DNA of 64,000 nt. Origin: Colwellia sp. 75C3 (lineage in GTDB: Bacteria > Pseudomonadota > Gammaproteobacteria > Enterobacterales > Alteromonadaceae). The first letter of the stretch is position 1. Each line of letters opens with the position of its first letter. The notes under the pieces are model-generated. The model searched no databases. It was not told the DNA's origin and was given only the letters and a program-made list of their open reading frames with translations. A program made the position numbers and the translations under genes. Below, piece after piece: positions 55,122-64,000 of the stretch. The stretch covers positions 248,001-312,000 of the forward strand of contig NZ_PJAU01000054.1 of NCBI RefSeq assembly GCF_002836255.1. Reading direction: 5' to 3'.

Positions 55122-56138
55122 ATGATCATTGTACGTCCTATTAAAAAAAGTGACCAAAAAGCCCTATATCGCATTGCGGTAGACTCTGGCCACGGCTTCA
55201 CTTCACTACCAGTGAATGACCAACTACTTCAACAACGTATTAACCATGCTGAAGAGTCATTTGCTAAAGAAGTGACTGAAGCAGGAAACGAAGGCTATCT
55301 TTTTGTTATGGAAGATACCGAAACTGGTGAAGTTGTTGGAACAAGTGGTATTGAGGCAGCGGTAGGCTTAGATGATGCTTTTTATCACTATCACTTAGGT
55401 AAAGTTGTCCATAGCTCACGCGAACTTAATATTTATAATACCGTAGAAACGTTATCACTGTGTAATGACTACACCGGTGCTAGTGAAATTTGTACGTTAT
55501 TTTTAAGTGACAGCCATCGTAAAAATAGCAATGGTCGCTTTCTATCACGTTTTCGCTTTCTATTTATCGCGGAACATAAAGAACGCTTCTCTGACACCAT
55601 TATTGCAGAAATGCGTGGTGTTTCAGATGATAATGGCAGTTCACCCTTTTGGAATTGGCTGGAAGAGCACTTTTTCTCGATGGACTTCCCTACCGCTGAT
55701 TACTTAACAGGTATAGGTAAAAAGGAATTTATTGCTGAGTTAATGCCTAAATACCCAATTTACGTTAATTTACTAAGCAAAGATGCACAGGACGTTATCA
55801 ACAAAGTTCATCCACAAACAGTACCTGCACTTCGTTTATTAGAAGCTGAAGGTTTTGCAAGACGTGGTTATGTTGATATCTTTGACGCCGGCCCTACCGT
55901 TGAATCGAATATCAACAGTATTAGAACCGTTAATCAAAGTAAGCGCTGCCAAGTCATTATTGGTGAAGTGCAATCAACAGATAATTACATTATTTGTAAT
56001 AGTAAAGTTGCAGACTTTAGAGCGACTCAAGCGCCGCTTTCATTACGTGATACCGCAAATCAAGTTGTGATTAGCCAAGACGTTGCTGATGCTTTAATGA
56101 TCAATGAAGGCGACTGGGTTCGTTTAATCTCAAACTAG
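55122..56138 (+). CDS. astA: Arginine N-succinyltransferase
   Basis: 338 residues, the normal length. MIIVRPIKKSDQKALYRIAVDSGHGFTSLPVND is the family start; EICTLFLSDSHRKNSNGRFLSRFRFLF and AEMRGVSDDNGSSPFWNWLEEHFFSMDF are its central motifs. It joins succinyl-CoA to arginine, the first step of the AST pathway, which yields glutamate, succinate and ammonia. It is expressed from the ast transcript, with a hairpin directly upstream. Confidence 0.96.
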   Translation: MIIVRPIKKSDQKALYRIAVDSGHGFTSLPVNDQLLQQRINHAEESFAKEVTEAGNEGYLFVMEDTETGEVVGTSGIEAAVGLDDAFYHYHLGKVVHSSRELNIYNTVETLSLCNDYTGASEICTLFLSDSHRKNSNGRFLSRFRFLFIAEHKERFSDTIIAEMRGVSDDNGSSPFWNWLEEHFFSMDFPTADYLTGIGKKEFIAELMPKYPIYVNLLSKDAQDVINKVHPQTVPALRLLEAEGFARRGYVDIFDAGPTVESNINSIRTVNQSKRCQVIIGEVQSTDNYIICNSKVADFRATQAPLSLRDTANQVVISQDVADALMINEGDWVRLISN

Positions 56139-56220
56139 TAGTTAGCTCTTAACGACTTACTTAGCACAACAACTTCAAGATTTAGCGTGGCTGATACTAG
56201 CCACTCATCAAATTATTAAT

Positions 56221-56245
56221 GGTGACAGCGACACTCTCTGTCACC
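56221..56245 (+). repeat. Short hairpin before astD
   Basis: GGTGACAG (56221-56228) pairs with CTGTCACC (56238-56245), 9-nt loop, 24 bp before the astD ATG. It lacks a T-tract. It could slow readthrough or protect processed mRNA. Confidence 0.5.
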
Positions 56246-56268
56246 ACTATCAATGAGAAGGAAATACC

Positions 56269-57747
56269 ATGTCTCACACAAATCCAGTTCAATTTATTAA
56301 TGGTCAATGGCAAGCAGGTTTAGGTCATGATGTTAGTTCATCTAACCCAGCTCGTAACGAAGTAATTTGGCAAGGTAAAACAGCCAGTGCCGATCAAGTA
56401 AACGATGCCGTATTAAGCGCTCGTCAAGCATTCGAAAGCTGGGCAAATATTAGCTTAGAAGAACGTGTAGCTGTGGTAACAAAATTTGCTGAGTTATTAG
56501 CTGAGAACAAAGATGCGTTAGCAACAACGATTGCTTTAGAAACGGGCAAGCCAAAGTGGGAAACTACTGGTGAAGCAGGCGCAATGGTAGCTAAAATAGC
56601 TATTTCACTTAAAGCTTACAACGAACGTACTGGTACGGTTGAAAACCCAATGCCTGGCGCTAAGGCCTTTATCCGTCACAAACCACATGGTGTTGTTGCT
56701 ATATTTGGTCCTTATAACTTCCCTGGTCACTTACCTAATGGCCACATAGTGCCAGCATTAATTGCCGGTAATACTATTGTATTTAAGCCAAGTGAATTAA
56801 CGCCTCGCGTTGCAGAAGAAATGTTAAAACTTTGGGAAAAGGCTGGTTTACCTAACGGTGTTATCAACCTAGTTCAAGGTGAAGTAGAAACAGGTAAAGC
56901 CCTTGCAAGCCATAAAATGATTGATGGTTTATTTTTCACGGGTAGCTCAACTACAGGTCATGTATTACATGAACAGTTTGCTGGACAACCGGGTAAAATT
57001 CTTGCACTAGAAATGGGTGGTAATAACCCACTTGTTGTTAAAGATGTTAGCGATATTGATGCGGTTGTGCACGACATAGTGCAATCTGCTTTTGTTACTA
57101 CGGGTCAACGTTGTACTTGTGCTCGTCGTTTATTCATTGAAGCCAATGAACAAGGTGATGCAATTTTAGCACGCCTTATCGAAGTCACTAAAAACTTAAC
57201 GATTGGTTATTTTGACGATAAAGAACAGCCATTTATGGGTTCTATGATCTCAGAAAAGGCAGCTCTTAGCTTAGTAGACGCACAAGCGAAATTACTCGCT
57301 CTTGGTGCAACATCAATTGTTGAACTTAAGCATCTAGAAGCAGGTACTGGTTTTGTTTCTCCAGGTATTATTGATGTGAGTGATATTATTGCTGATATTC
57401 CTGATGAAGAATACTTTGGTCCATTAGTTAAAGTATATCGTTACACCGATTTTGATAAAGCGATTGATGAAGCGAATAATACTGGCTTTGGTCTATCTGC
57501 TGGTTTGTTATCTGACAGTGAAGAGTCTTACAACCACTTCTTTACTCGCATTCGTGCTGGTATCGTTAACTGGAACAAACCAATTACTGGCGCAAGCAGC
57601 GCTGCACCGTTTGGTGGTATTGGTGCAAGTGGTAACCACAGAGCCAGCGCATTTTATGCCGCTGATTATTGTGCTTACCCTATCGCTTCAGTAGAAGCGA
57701 CTAAAGTAAGCTTGCCTGAAACATTAACACCAGGTATGAAATTCTAA
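56269..57747 (+). CDS. astD: N-succinylglutamate 5-semialdehyde dehydrogenase
   Basis: 492 residues of the aldehyde dehydrogenase family. [34 protein letters not shown] is the NAD-binding region; LEMGGNNP holds the general-base Glu and [13 protein letters not shown] the catalytic Cys. It oxidises succinylglutamate semialdehyde to succinylglutamate. RBS GAGAAGGAA is before the ATG. It is followed without gap by astE. Confidence 0.95.
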   Translation: MSHTNPVQFINGQWQAGLGHDVSSSNPARNEVIWQGKTASADQVNDAVLSARQAFESWANISLEERVAVVTKFAELLAENKDALATTIALETGKPKWETTGEAGAMVAKIAISLKAYNERTGTVENPMPGAKAFIRHKPHGVVAIFGPYNFPGHLPNGHIVPALIAGNTIVFKPSELTPRVAEEMLKLWEKAGLPNGVINLVQGEVETGKALASHKMIDGLFFTGSSTTGHVLHEQFAGQPGKILALEMGGNNPLVVKDVSDIDAVVHDIVQSAFVTTGQRCTCARRLFIEANEQGDAILARLIEVTKNLTIGYFDDKEQPFMGSMISEKAALSLVDAQAKLLALGATSIVELKHLEAGTGFVSPGIIDVSDIIADIPDEEYFGPLVKVYRYTDFDKAIDEANNTGFGLSAGLLSDSEESYNHFFTRIRAGIVNWNKPITGASSAAPFGGIGASGNHRASAFYAADYCAYPIASVEATKVSLPETLTPGMKF

Positions 57748-58911
57748 ATGCAAAACAACAATACTCTTACGCCAGAAACGCAAAACTTAACCGACATTTC
57801 GGCTGATAACTTTACCCAAGCTTATCGACACTTTGTCGAAGAAGGTGACTTTATCGCGTTAACGCGCCAATTTGAGCAAGGTTTTGTTCAAACGGGCACC
57901 GATAACCAATTAAGTTTTAAGGTCAAACAAGCGAAAGTTAGCTTACTCGATACTGGGGTGCTATTAATTGAACCTGAAAGAGCTGAGTCTGAGCTAGTTA
58001 ACCCTGAACTGGTTAACGAAGAGTTGGCTACACCATGTAAGAGTATTGTTATTTCATCGGGCATTCATGGTAATGAAACGGCTCCGATTGAAATAGTACA
58101 ACAGTTGATTAGTGATATTATTGCGCAAAAGATTCAAGTGAAACATCGTACCCTATTAATTATGGGTAACCCTGTTTCTATGAATATCGCAAAACGTTTT
58201 CAAACAGAGAACTTAAACCGATTATTTTGTGGCAAGTACCAAGATATAGACCCGTGTTTTGAAAAGTATCGTGCAGAAAAGTTAGAGGGTTACGTTAGTG
58301 ATTTCTTTAACGCTGGCGCTGATGCTAGTGAAGGTAAAGCAACAAACTACCATTACGATTTACATACCGCTATTCGAAACTCTAAATATGAAAAGTTTGC
58401 TATTTATCCTTACCAAGCAGGTAAACCATGGGATAAAGAACAGTTAAGCTTTATGGCTAGTTCTGGTGTTAATACTATTTTATTTGGACATGGACCTAGT
58501 GGTACATTTTCCTACTTCAGTAGTGCAAACTTTGCCGCACATGCTTTTACTGTTGAACTAGGTAAAGTAAGAGCCTTTGGTGAAAACGACATGACTAACT
58601 TTCAAGCCATGACTAATAACCTAAGCGCTCTTATTAGCGATGAAGCAATATCACTGAAAAATTTTGATAATGATGATTTCAATTTATTTAAAGCGTTAGG
58701 TGATATCACTAAAGTTAGTGATAAATTTGAACTTTACATTGCGGATGAAGCGAGTAACTTTACTGATTATCCAATTGGTACCTTATTATCAAGCGATAAC
58801 GGTGAAGAATACCGCACTACCCTTCCTGGTGAGAGCATAGTATTCCCTAATGCCAATGTCGGTAATGGTCAGCGCGCGGTATTAATGGTTGTACCTACAA
58901 CATTGTCATAG
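57748..58911 (+). CDS. astE: Succinylglutamate desuccinylase
   Basis: 387 residues. SSGIHGNETAPIEIV has the zinc ligands His and Glu; YHYDLHTAIRNSKYEKFAIYPY has the third ligand and substrate-binding parts; the general-base Glu is in the C-terminal region FTVELGKVRAFG. It frees glutamate and succinate in the last AST step. It starts with ATG directly after the astD stop, so it is translationally coupled. It is longer than the usual 320-350 residues because of inserts near 75-90. Confidence 0.93.
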   Translation: MQNNNTLTPETQNLTDISADNFTQAYRHFVEEGDFIALTRQFEQGFVQTGTDNQLSFKVKQAKVSLLDTGVLLIEPERAESELVNPELVNEELATPCKSIVISSGIHGNETAPIEIVQQLISDIIAQKIQVKHRTLLIMGNPVSMNIAKRFQTENLNRLFCGKYQDIDPCFEKYRAEKLEGYVSDFFNAGADASEGKATNYHYDLHTAIRNSKYEKFAIYPYQAGKPWDKEQLSFMASSGVNTILFGHGPSGTFSYFSSANFAAHAFTVELGKVRAFGENDMTNFQAMTNNLSALISDEAISLKNFDNDDFNLFKALGDITKVSDKFELYIADEASNFTDYPIGTLLSSDNGEEYRTTLPGESIVFPNANVGNGQRAVLMVVPTTLS

Positions 58912-58949
58912 AAATGTGGTGATAAAACCCATTGTCACAACATCATTTT

Positions 58950-58999
58950 AATAAGCCCTTATAATTTAAACATAAGTTTTAATAATAAGGGCTTATTTT
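58950..58999 (+). terminator. Intrinsic terminator of the ast operon
   Basis: AATAAGCCCTTAT pairs with ATAAGGGCTTATT across a 21-nt loop, followed by TTTT. It starts 39 bp past the astE stop. Confidence 0.85.
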
Positions 59000-59114
59000 T
59001 TATAAGTGCTTCGTATAAAAATTCTATCTATTGATTCACTAAGACTAAAAACGCTACACTAGCTGCTATACTAAGCAAGACTACACTTCATCAGCACAGG
59101 TAAGTAAAGTTATT

Positions 59115-59459
59115 ATGGTTACAGATACTGACGGTTACATTCAAGTTATTGAGTACCTTACCGAGCACCTTAGTTTATTTGAAAATTCAACAGCGCCAGC
59201 CCAAGCTAGCGAAACAGTAATGTCAGCGATTGAAGTTGAACTGTGCGAACAAATCATTAGCGTTTGCAGCCAAAACGAAGACTTAACCTTTAACCAACGT
59301 AATGCCATTATTCGTGAAGTTGATGCCATCGTATATGATTTAGAAGAAATCCTTTCTGGTGTTATCAATAATCCTGTTAATGCCGCACAACAAGCCTTCA
59401 TTATTGAGTTTGCCAGTTTAATAAAAAACCTCTTTGATACCGTTATCCATAAAGATTAG
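59115..59459 (+). CDS. DUF3802-family protein
   Basis: 114 residues, acidic, cytosolic. It resembles the DUF3802 proteins of Vibrio and Shewanella: the start VTDTDGYIQVIEYLTEHL and the stretch IVREVDAIVYDLEEILSGV are shared. Here the latter reads IIREVDAIVYDLEEILSGV. No function is known. It stands as a single gene. Confidence 0.85.
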   Translation: MVTDTDGYIQVIEYLTEHLSLFENSTAPAQASETVMSAIEVELCEQIISVCSQNEDLTFNQRNAIIREVDAIVYDLEEILSGVINNPVNAAQQAFIIEFASLIKNLFDTVIHKD

Positions 59460-59520
59460 CTTATTATGTAAACTAGCTATGACCTCAAGTTAACAACGCC
59501 GCCTTCTTGTAAGATTTCTA

Positions 59521-59683
59521 TTATATCAATCCCATTAAGTTTGTGAACTTGTTGTGCATAGGGAAAATATATCAGGGCAAGGCGCTTGATTGAGCAATAG
59601 CTGGCTATTGGGATTGAGAGGAACGCAGACATGGTATATTTTAACCAGCACAGGTGGGCAATAATTTAATGGAATTGGTATTA
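59521..59683. mobile_element. 163-bp MITE-like element with 18-bp terminal inverted repeats
   Basis: Left end TTATATCAATCCCATTAA (59521-59538) and right end TTAATGGAATTGGTATTA (59666-59683) are inverted with three mismatches. The interior carries GGCAAGGCGCTTGATTGAG, close to a piece of the other two MITE copies of this window. It lies between the DUF3802 gene and yhfA, and no gene is disrupted. Confidence 0.75.
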
Positions 59684-59754
59684 CACATTACAACTGGTGG
59701 AGATGCTTCAACTTCGATAGAATCCCTACCTATTTATTGTAAATTGAGTCGATT

Positions 59755-60159
59755 ATGAAAGCACAAGTAAAATGGTTAGGCGAAGAATTGTTCATGGGCA
59801 CCTCAGAAAGTGGCCATACTCTGGTTTTAGATGCTAATGGTGGTAACTTAGCCCCAAGCCCTATGGAAGGCGTGCTAATTTCTCTTGGTGGATGCTCGTC
59901 AGTAGATGTTGTTAGTATCTTAAAAAAAGCGCGACAAAACATAATCGGTTGTCATGTTGAGATTGATGGTACTCGTGTTGATAGCGTGCCTGCACTGTTT
60001 GAAAAAATTCACCTTCATTTTGTTATCACCGGTACTGACGTTGCAGCTAAACACGTAGAGCGCGCAGTAAGTTTATCGGCAGACAAATATTGCTCAGTTG
60101 CCTTAATGTTAAATGCTAAAGTTAACATTACTCATGATTTTGAAATTGTTGCTGGATAA
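59755..60159 (+). CDS. yhfA: OsmC-family protein YhfA
   Basis: 134 residues. The match to E. coli YhfA is close in length and in segments: KAQVKWLGEELFMGTSESGH, SPMEGVLISLGGCSSVDVVSILKKARQNI and SADKYCSVALMLNAKVNITHDFE. The two Cys of GGCSS and DKYCS are the OsmC redox pair, which reduces organic peroxides in related proteins. In enterobacteria yhfA lies next to crp; crp is not seen here. Confidence 0.92.
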   Translation: MKAQVKWLGEELFMGTSESGHTLVLDANGGNLAPSPMEGVLISLGGCSSVDVVSILKKARQNIIGCHVEIDGTRVDSVPALFEKIHLHFVITGTDVAAKHVERAVSLSADKYCSVALMLNAKVNITHDFEIVAG

Positions 60160-60173
60160 AGTTATTCCTCCTT

Positions 60174-61004
60174 ATGCACATTGACTCTAAAATCCCCCTG
60201 TATGGCTTTAATAATTTAACGAAAAGTTTGAGTTTTTCGTTATACAGGGTGCATTACTTACCTTTAAGTAAACCTTTAGATAAACCTTTAGACTTATCTT
60301 TAGACACAACTTTAAACCGACCTTCTAGCCAAACTGTTGAAAGCTACAATGCTTACATCAATGAAACGTATAGCAGTGAGCGTCTTGAAGTGCTACTGAC
60401 TAAGGTTTGTCATGCCATCGGTGGCAATGTCTTAAATATAGCAAGCCAAGATTACACACCTCAAGGGGCGAGTGTCACCTTAATGATTTCTGAAGAAGCA
60501 AAACCTGAATCGTTAGTCGCACATTTAGATAAAAGCCACTTATGTATTCATACCTACCCAGAAGAAACACCACAAAACGGCATCGCTATTTTTAGAGCTG
60601 ATATTGAGTTATCGACTTGTGGTGTTATATCACCGTTAAAAGTATTAGATTATGTCATTGAGGCTTTCTCAGCAGATGTTATTGATATTGATTATCGTGT
60701 TCGAGGCATGACTCGTGATCTACATGGTGCAAAGCACTTTAGTGATCGTGACATTAGTCAAATTAGTGATCATTTGACTAAATATACACTTGATACATAT
60801 AGGGTTAAAGATAGCGTTATGGCGACACATAACTTGTTTCATTGTAAATTAGCAAGACAGTCAATCGACTTAACACAACATATCTTCAATGTTGGATCTG
60901 ACTTAGGCTCTTATTTAGATACGCATGCAATATCCTCTCAGGACGAAAGACAAATAAAAGCACAACTCACTACTGAGTTAAATGAGCTTTTTATCGGTAG
61001 CTAA
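60174..61004 (+). CDS. speD: S-adenosylmethionine decarboxylase proenzyme
   Basis: 276 residues. YGFNNLTKSLSFSLY, LNIASQDYTPQGASVTLMISEE and LSTCGVISPLKVLDYVIEAF match E. coli SpeD (264 residues). The Ser of AHLDKSHLCIHTYPE is the self-cleavage site that makes the pyruvoyl group. It supplies decarboxylated SAM for spermidine. A short insert of repeated LDKPLDLSLD-type residues near 35-48 replaces part of the E. coli sequence. It follows yhfA by 14 bp. Confidence 0.95.
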   Translation: MHIDSKIPLYGFNNLTKSLSFSLYRVHYLPLSKPLDKPLDLSLDTTLNRPSSQTVESYNAYINETYSSERLEVLLTKVCHAIGGNVLNIASQDYTPQGASVTLMISEEAKPESLVAHLDKSHLCIHTYPEETPQNGIAIFRADIELSTCGVISPLKVLDYVIEAFSADVIDIDYRVRGMTRDLHGAKHFSDRDISQISDHLTKYTLDTYRVKDSVMATHNLFHCKLARQSIDLTQHIFNVGSDLGSYLDTHAISSQDERQIKAQLTTELNELFIGS

Positions 61005-61020
61005 CCGACTGTAAAGCAAC

Positions 61021-61055
61021 TAAATAAAACCTTGGCTATGCACAGGTTTTATTTA
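61021..61055 (+). terminator. Hairpin after speD
   Basis: AAATAAAACC pairs with GGTTTTATTT across a 12-nt loop, 17 bp past the speD stop. The T-tract is weak. The 338-bp gap from 61005 to 61342 otherwise holds only the AT-rich promoter region of the next gene. Confidence 0.5.
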
Positions 61056-61342
61056 TATCCCGTCACTATTTTTTCTTTAATTAATCATTATTACAGATAG
61101 ATAATATAATTTTTAAGTAAACGATTCCCATCAATTTAAGTTTTACTAAAGCATTCAACCCACTATAGTTTTTACTAAAAGCAACCTAAAACTTTCTATA
61201 GTAAGCCATTTTTTTATTTTGGACCAAACTCAGCTTTGTCTTAATTGTCTCTGTAACATAATGTGTTACATGCACTAATTTAGTGGAAAATATAGACAAT
61301 ATTACTTATGATCTTTAGATATATCTATTTAATGAAACCTTT

Positions 61343-62947
61343 ATGAAACTTGCTTTAGCGTTATTACTGCTAACCGGAACCCTATTAATTTTACTATCGG
61401 TTATTCCGGCGATGAAAATATGTCGTAGTGATAAACAGTTTGGCTGGCGTGCATTATTTAGTCTTATCGTACTCTTCTCTTTCGGCTATTTATTTTTTCT
61501 CTTTTTACTCCTCAATAAAGTCATAGTTGAACAAATTGATATTATTGTTTCACTCATTCTTTTTGGAGGGGGAGGCTTTGTATTTTTAGTCATTAGGCTT
61601 TCATTAATGAGTATTACTCAAGCTCAAGAACTCGCAGAAAAAGAAAGATATAAGGCCTTGCATGACCCTTTAACGAGTTTACCAAACCGTAAATTCTTTT
61701 CTATCAATATCAATAAAACCATCGCATTGAGTAAAAAAACCAACAGTAGCTTTGCTGTTTTAATGATTGATTTGGACCGATTTAAAGAAATAAATGATAC
61801 ATTAGGCCACGACATTGGCGATGGTGTCTTGGTTGAAATTAGCAAACGCTTTAGTGAAGTAACCAATAAAAAACAATTTGTCGCTCGCCTTGGCGGTGAT
61901 GAATTTGCTCTTGTCATACCTGATGTAGATAACAAGCAGGCTATAGCAGTTTGTATGGCATTACATGAATCATTAAATACGCTGATATCAGTTCAAAATT
62001 ATGATTTAGCAGTTGATATGAGTGTTGGCGTAGCTATGTATCCAAAACATGGTACAGATATACGCATGTTATTAAAAAATTCAGATGTCGCTATGTATCA
62101 GTCAAAGAAAGATAAAGTGGATAGCTTTGTATATGATGAATATTTAAATCGTGATTCATTACAGCGTTTAGAGCTAATTTCAGGTATTAAACAAGCATTA
62201 ATAAACCACGAGTTTGAGCTTTATTACCAACCGATCATTGATGCAAAAAATAACAAGATACGGGCTGTTGAAGCATTAATTCGCTGGCCAAAAAAAGGTA
62301 TTGGACCTGATATATTTATTCCTTTAGCGGAGGAAGTTAACCTTATTAATGACATAACCCTTTGGGTATTAAATGAAGCATTAGAGCAAGTGAAAAAATG
62401 GTCTATTGATTATCCCAATTTAAAGATCAGTATCAATATATCGGTATTAGATTTAAGAAATATTAACTTTCCAAATAAGGTAAAAGAACTCTTAGACCGC
62501 TTCGCAGTACCTGCCAACATGTTGATTTTTGAAATTACCGAAAGTGCCATGATGGTAAATGTTGAGCGTGTCAAAAGGGTCATCAATGAACTGAGTGAGT
62601 TAGGCATTGATTTCGCCGTTGATGATTTTGGTACCGGTTTTTCTTCGCTCTCATTACTAAGAGAATTACCTTCAAACGTGATCAAAATTGATCGTTCTTT
62701 TATTAGTACGATACAAAGTGAAACGGACAACGCAGCAATTGTGAAAGCAACGATTGATTTAGCCCATAGCATAGGACGAAGAGCCGTTGCTGAAGGCGTA
62801 GAAAATGAAAGAGTTGCAGCCCTTTTGTTAGATATGGGTTGTGATTATTTACAAGGCTATGGCATATCTCGCCCGTTAAATAGTGATGCAATTGAACTTT
62901 GGTTAGCGAAACATGCTTTTGAGAACGTTACTTTATTAAGCTCATAG
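61343..62947 (+). CDS. GGDEF-EAL bifunctional c-di-GMP enzyme, membrane-anchored
   Basis: 534 residues. Three N-terminal membrane helices (about 5-25, 32-55, 62-85), then a GGDEF domain with intact RLGGDEFALVIP, then an EAL domain with VEALIRWPKKG and DDFGTGFSSLSLLRELPSNVIKIDRSF. Both motif sets look catalytic, so it could make or split c-di-GMP depending on input. There is no obvious sensory domain beyond the helices. It is a single gene with its own terminator; a link to lapD or to exopolysaccharide is inference. Confidence 0.92.
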   Translation: MKLALALLLLTGTLLILLSVIPAMKICRSDKQFGWRALFSLIVLFSFGYLFFLFLLLNKVIVEQIDIIVSLILFGGGGFVFLVIRLSLMSITQAQELAEKERYKALHDPLTSLPNRKFFSININKTIALSKKTNSSFAVLMIDLDRFKEINDTLGHDIGDGVLVEISKRFSEVTNKKQFVARLGGDEFALVIPDVDNKQAIAVCMALHESLNTLISVQNYDLAVDMSVGVAMYPKHGTDIRMLLKNSDVAMYQSKKDKVDSFVYDEYLNRDSLQRLELISGIKQALINHEFELYYQPIIDAKNNKIRAVEALIRWPKKGIGPDIFIPLAEEVNLINDITLWVLNEALEQVKKWSIDYPNLKISINISVLDLRNINFPNKVKELLDRFAVPANMLIFEITESAMMVNVERVKRVINELSELGIDFAVDDFGTGFSSLSLLRELPSNVIKIDRSFISTIQSETDNAAIVKATIDLAHSIGRRAVAEGVENERVAALLLDMGCDYLQGYGISRPLNSDAIELWLAKHAFENVTLLSS

Positions 62948-62978
62948 TCATACCATTTATGGCTATACTACTGATAAC

Positions 62979-63016
62979 AAAGGCGTTAGACAATTTAATT
63001 ATCTAACGCCTTTTTT
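62979..63016. terminator. Intrinsic terminator
   Basis: AAAGGCGTTAGA pairs with TCTAACGCCTTT across an 11-nt loop, followed by TTTT. It serves the GGDEF-EAL gene and, reading the other way, is near the end of the convergent gene at 63097. Confidence 0.88.
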
Positions 63017-63096
63017 GTACTTTGTTATACAAGCTTATTAACCCTGATCATAGACAAAATTAATTTCTACCGTGCGTTAATTAATATTAACTTCTA

Positions 63097-64000
63097 TTAA
63101 CTCGGTAAGAAATCAATTGCCCAGATAGTCACAACAGTACCCACACTTTCCGCGCTAAACTTAATAGCACGTAAAATACTCGTCAGCTGACGCTCTAGTT
63201 TGGCGTTATTTAACTCACTTGATTTAATAGTAACTTTATTTACTTTTCCCGATGATAAAATTTCTATCTCAAATAATACCTTACCCTTTAAAAAAGGATC
63301 TTTACGTAACGCACGATTATAACGCGCATAAAGACGAGATTTGTTCGCTTCAAGTGTTCGTCTCAAAACCACTTCAGAACGTTGCCCGGATTTTTGCGCT
63401 GCTAATATCTCTGCGGCTGCAGTATCAGTACTCGCTAACACTTCCTCTGCTGATAAACGTACTTGTTTGGTGTTTCTAGTACTAAGTTCGTCACTTACCA
63501 CGGTTTGAGTGGTATTAGCGGCAGATAAGGTTGAGCTCTGTGTGTTAGCTGCACTAGCCAGTAACTTACGTTGAACTTTTACTTCAGCAACATTGGTTTT
63601 ATTCAATTTTGTTGTGCTCGCGGGCTTTACTTCAAAGGCATCACGCATCGCAAAAAGTTCATCTTTCATGGCTGCTAAACCTGATGATTGTGCTTTTTGT
63701 TTTGCCGCTTGTCGCTTGGTCTTTGGTGGCTCAACTTTTTTCTCTGGTTTGTCTTTTAGCTCTTCTGGTTTTTTCTCTTCTATTGGCTTTACTTTGGGTT
63801 TCTCAGGAATCGGTAATTTTTTTTCTTTCAACATAATTTTTGCTAGCTGTACCGGTACCTTTTCTTTCACTTCCCGTGATACTTCAACCTGCTCAATAAA
63901 CGGTACTACTACCGCTATTAGTAGATAAACACCTACCAGAATCTGTAAAATTCTTGTGAATTTTTTATCTTGAGTAGTATCTTGAAATACGTTGATGGAC
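63097..64000 (-). CDS. AgmX/PglI (TonB-like) C-terminal domain protein, 5' end outside window
   Basis: The frame is open to the right edge. The visible part begins at SINVFQDTTQDKKFTRI, then a membrane helix (ILVGVYLLIAVVVPF), a long Lys/Pro/Glu-rich stretch (KKLPIPEKPKVKPIEEKKPEE), a linker, and a C-terminal domain with ANKSRLYARYNRALRKDPFLKGKVLFEIEILSSGKV typical of AgmX/PglI and TonB-like proteins. So it is a membrane-anchored energy-transducer-like protein whose C-terminus reaches the periplasm. GTG at 63870 is not its start; the real start lies beyond 64000. A TonB/ExbBD-like complex may be encoded outside the window. Confidence 0.85.
   Translation of the reverse strand, partial: SINVFQDTTQDKKFTRILQILVGVYLLIAVVVPFIEQVEVSREVKEKVPVQLAKIMLKEKKLPIPEKPKVKPIEEKKPEELKDKPEKKVEPPKTKRQAAKQKAQSSGLAAMKDELFAMRDAFEVKPASTTKLNKTNVAEVKVQRKLLASAANTQSSTLSAANTTQTVVSDELSTRNTKQVRLSAEEVLASTDTAAAEILAAQKSGQRSEVVLRRTLEANKSRLYARYNRALRKDPFLKGKVLFEIEILSSGKVNKVTIKSSELNNAKLERQLTSILRAIKFSAESVGTVVTIWAIDFLPS

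Overview
The window looks like chromosomal DNA of a marine, AT-rich gammaproteobacterium of the Alteromonadales, most likely Colwellia (C. psychrerythraea-like). This is inferred from the gene content (complete AstCADE block, YhfA, DUF3802, SpeD, LapG/LapD, VpsP-type protein), from GTAGGAG-type REP repeats, and from AT-rich codon use. No rRNA, tRNA or CRISPR array was recognised.

Region 1 (1-17.4 kb) is an aryl-polyene/dialkylresorcinol (flexirubin-like) pigment-lipid locus that continues past the left edge. A minus-strand part carries a small membrane protein, three acyl carrier proteins, a fused ketosynthase, a ketosynthase-like protein, an ABC-2 exporter and a FadH-type flavoenzyme. A plus-strand part carries darA, darB, a small conserved-type protein and a BtrH-domain protein, and faces a PlsC-type acyltransferase. 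A 311-bp MITE sits directly before the darA promoter. A TPR-GGDEF protein, a tri-heme cytochrome and a small outer-membrane protein interrupt the minus-strand block.

Region 2 (17.6-20.5 kb) holds a cyclophilin with a GlyGly-CTERM-like tail and a glnK-amtB operon with a sigma-54-like promoter and an NtrC-like site.

Region 3 (20.5-43.4 kb) is a large minus-strand exopolysaccharide locus. It encodes precursor synthesis (galU, gmd, fcl, gmm), an initiating phosphoglycosyltransferase, four other glycosyltransferases, a flippase, a polymerase-like protein, a Wza/Wzc export pair with a beta-barrel and a PHP phosphatase, and VpsP. Inside it lies an unexplained kinase/P-loop kinase/nucleotidyltransferase trio. 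The locus has REP islands, a RAYT transposase with a truncated tandem copy, purine-rich repeats on both sides of gmd, and a 36-codon ugd remnant in front of the flippase.

Region 4 (43.9-51.1 kb) holds lapG-lapD (c-di-GMP control of adhesin release), a small Gly-tailed secreted protein, a second O-antigen-ligase-like protein, a glutaredoxin, and a porin preceded by two perfect FNR-type boxes.

Region 5 (51.2-64 kb) is mainly core metabolism: pabA, an HDOD protein, astC-astA-astD-astE (arginine catabolism, without astB), DUF3802, yhfA, speD, a GGDEF-EAL protein, and a TonB/AgmX-like protein cut by the right edge. MITE-like elements related to the one at darA recur at about 53.5 and 59.6 kb.
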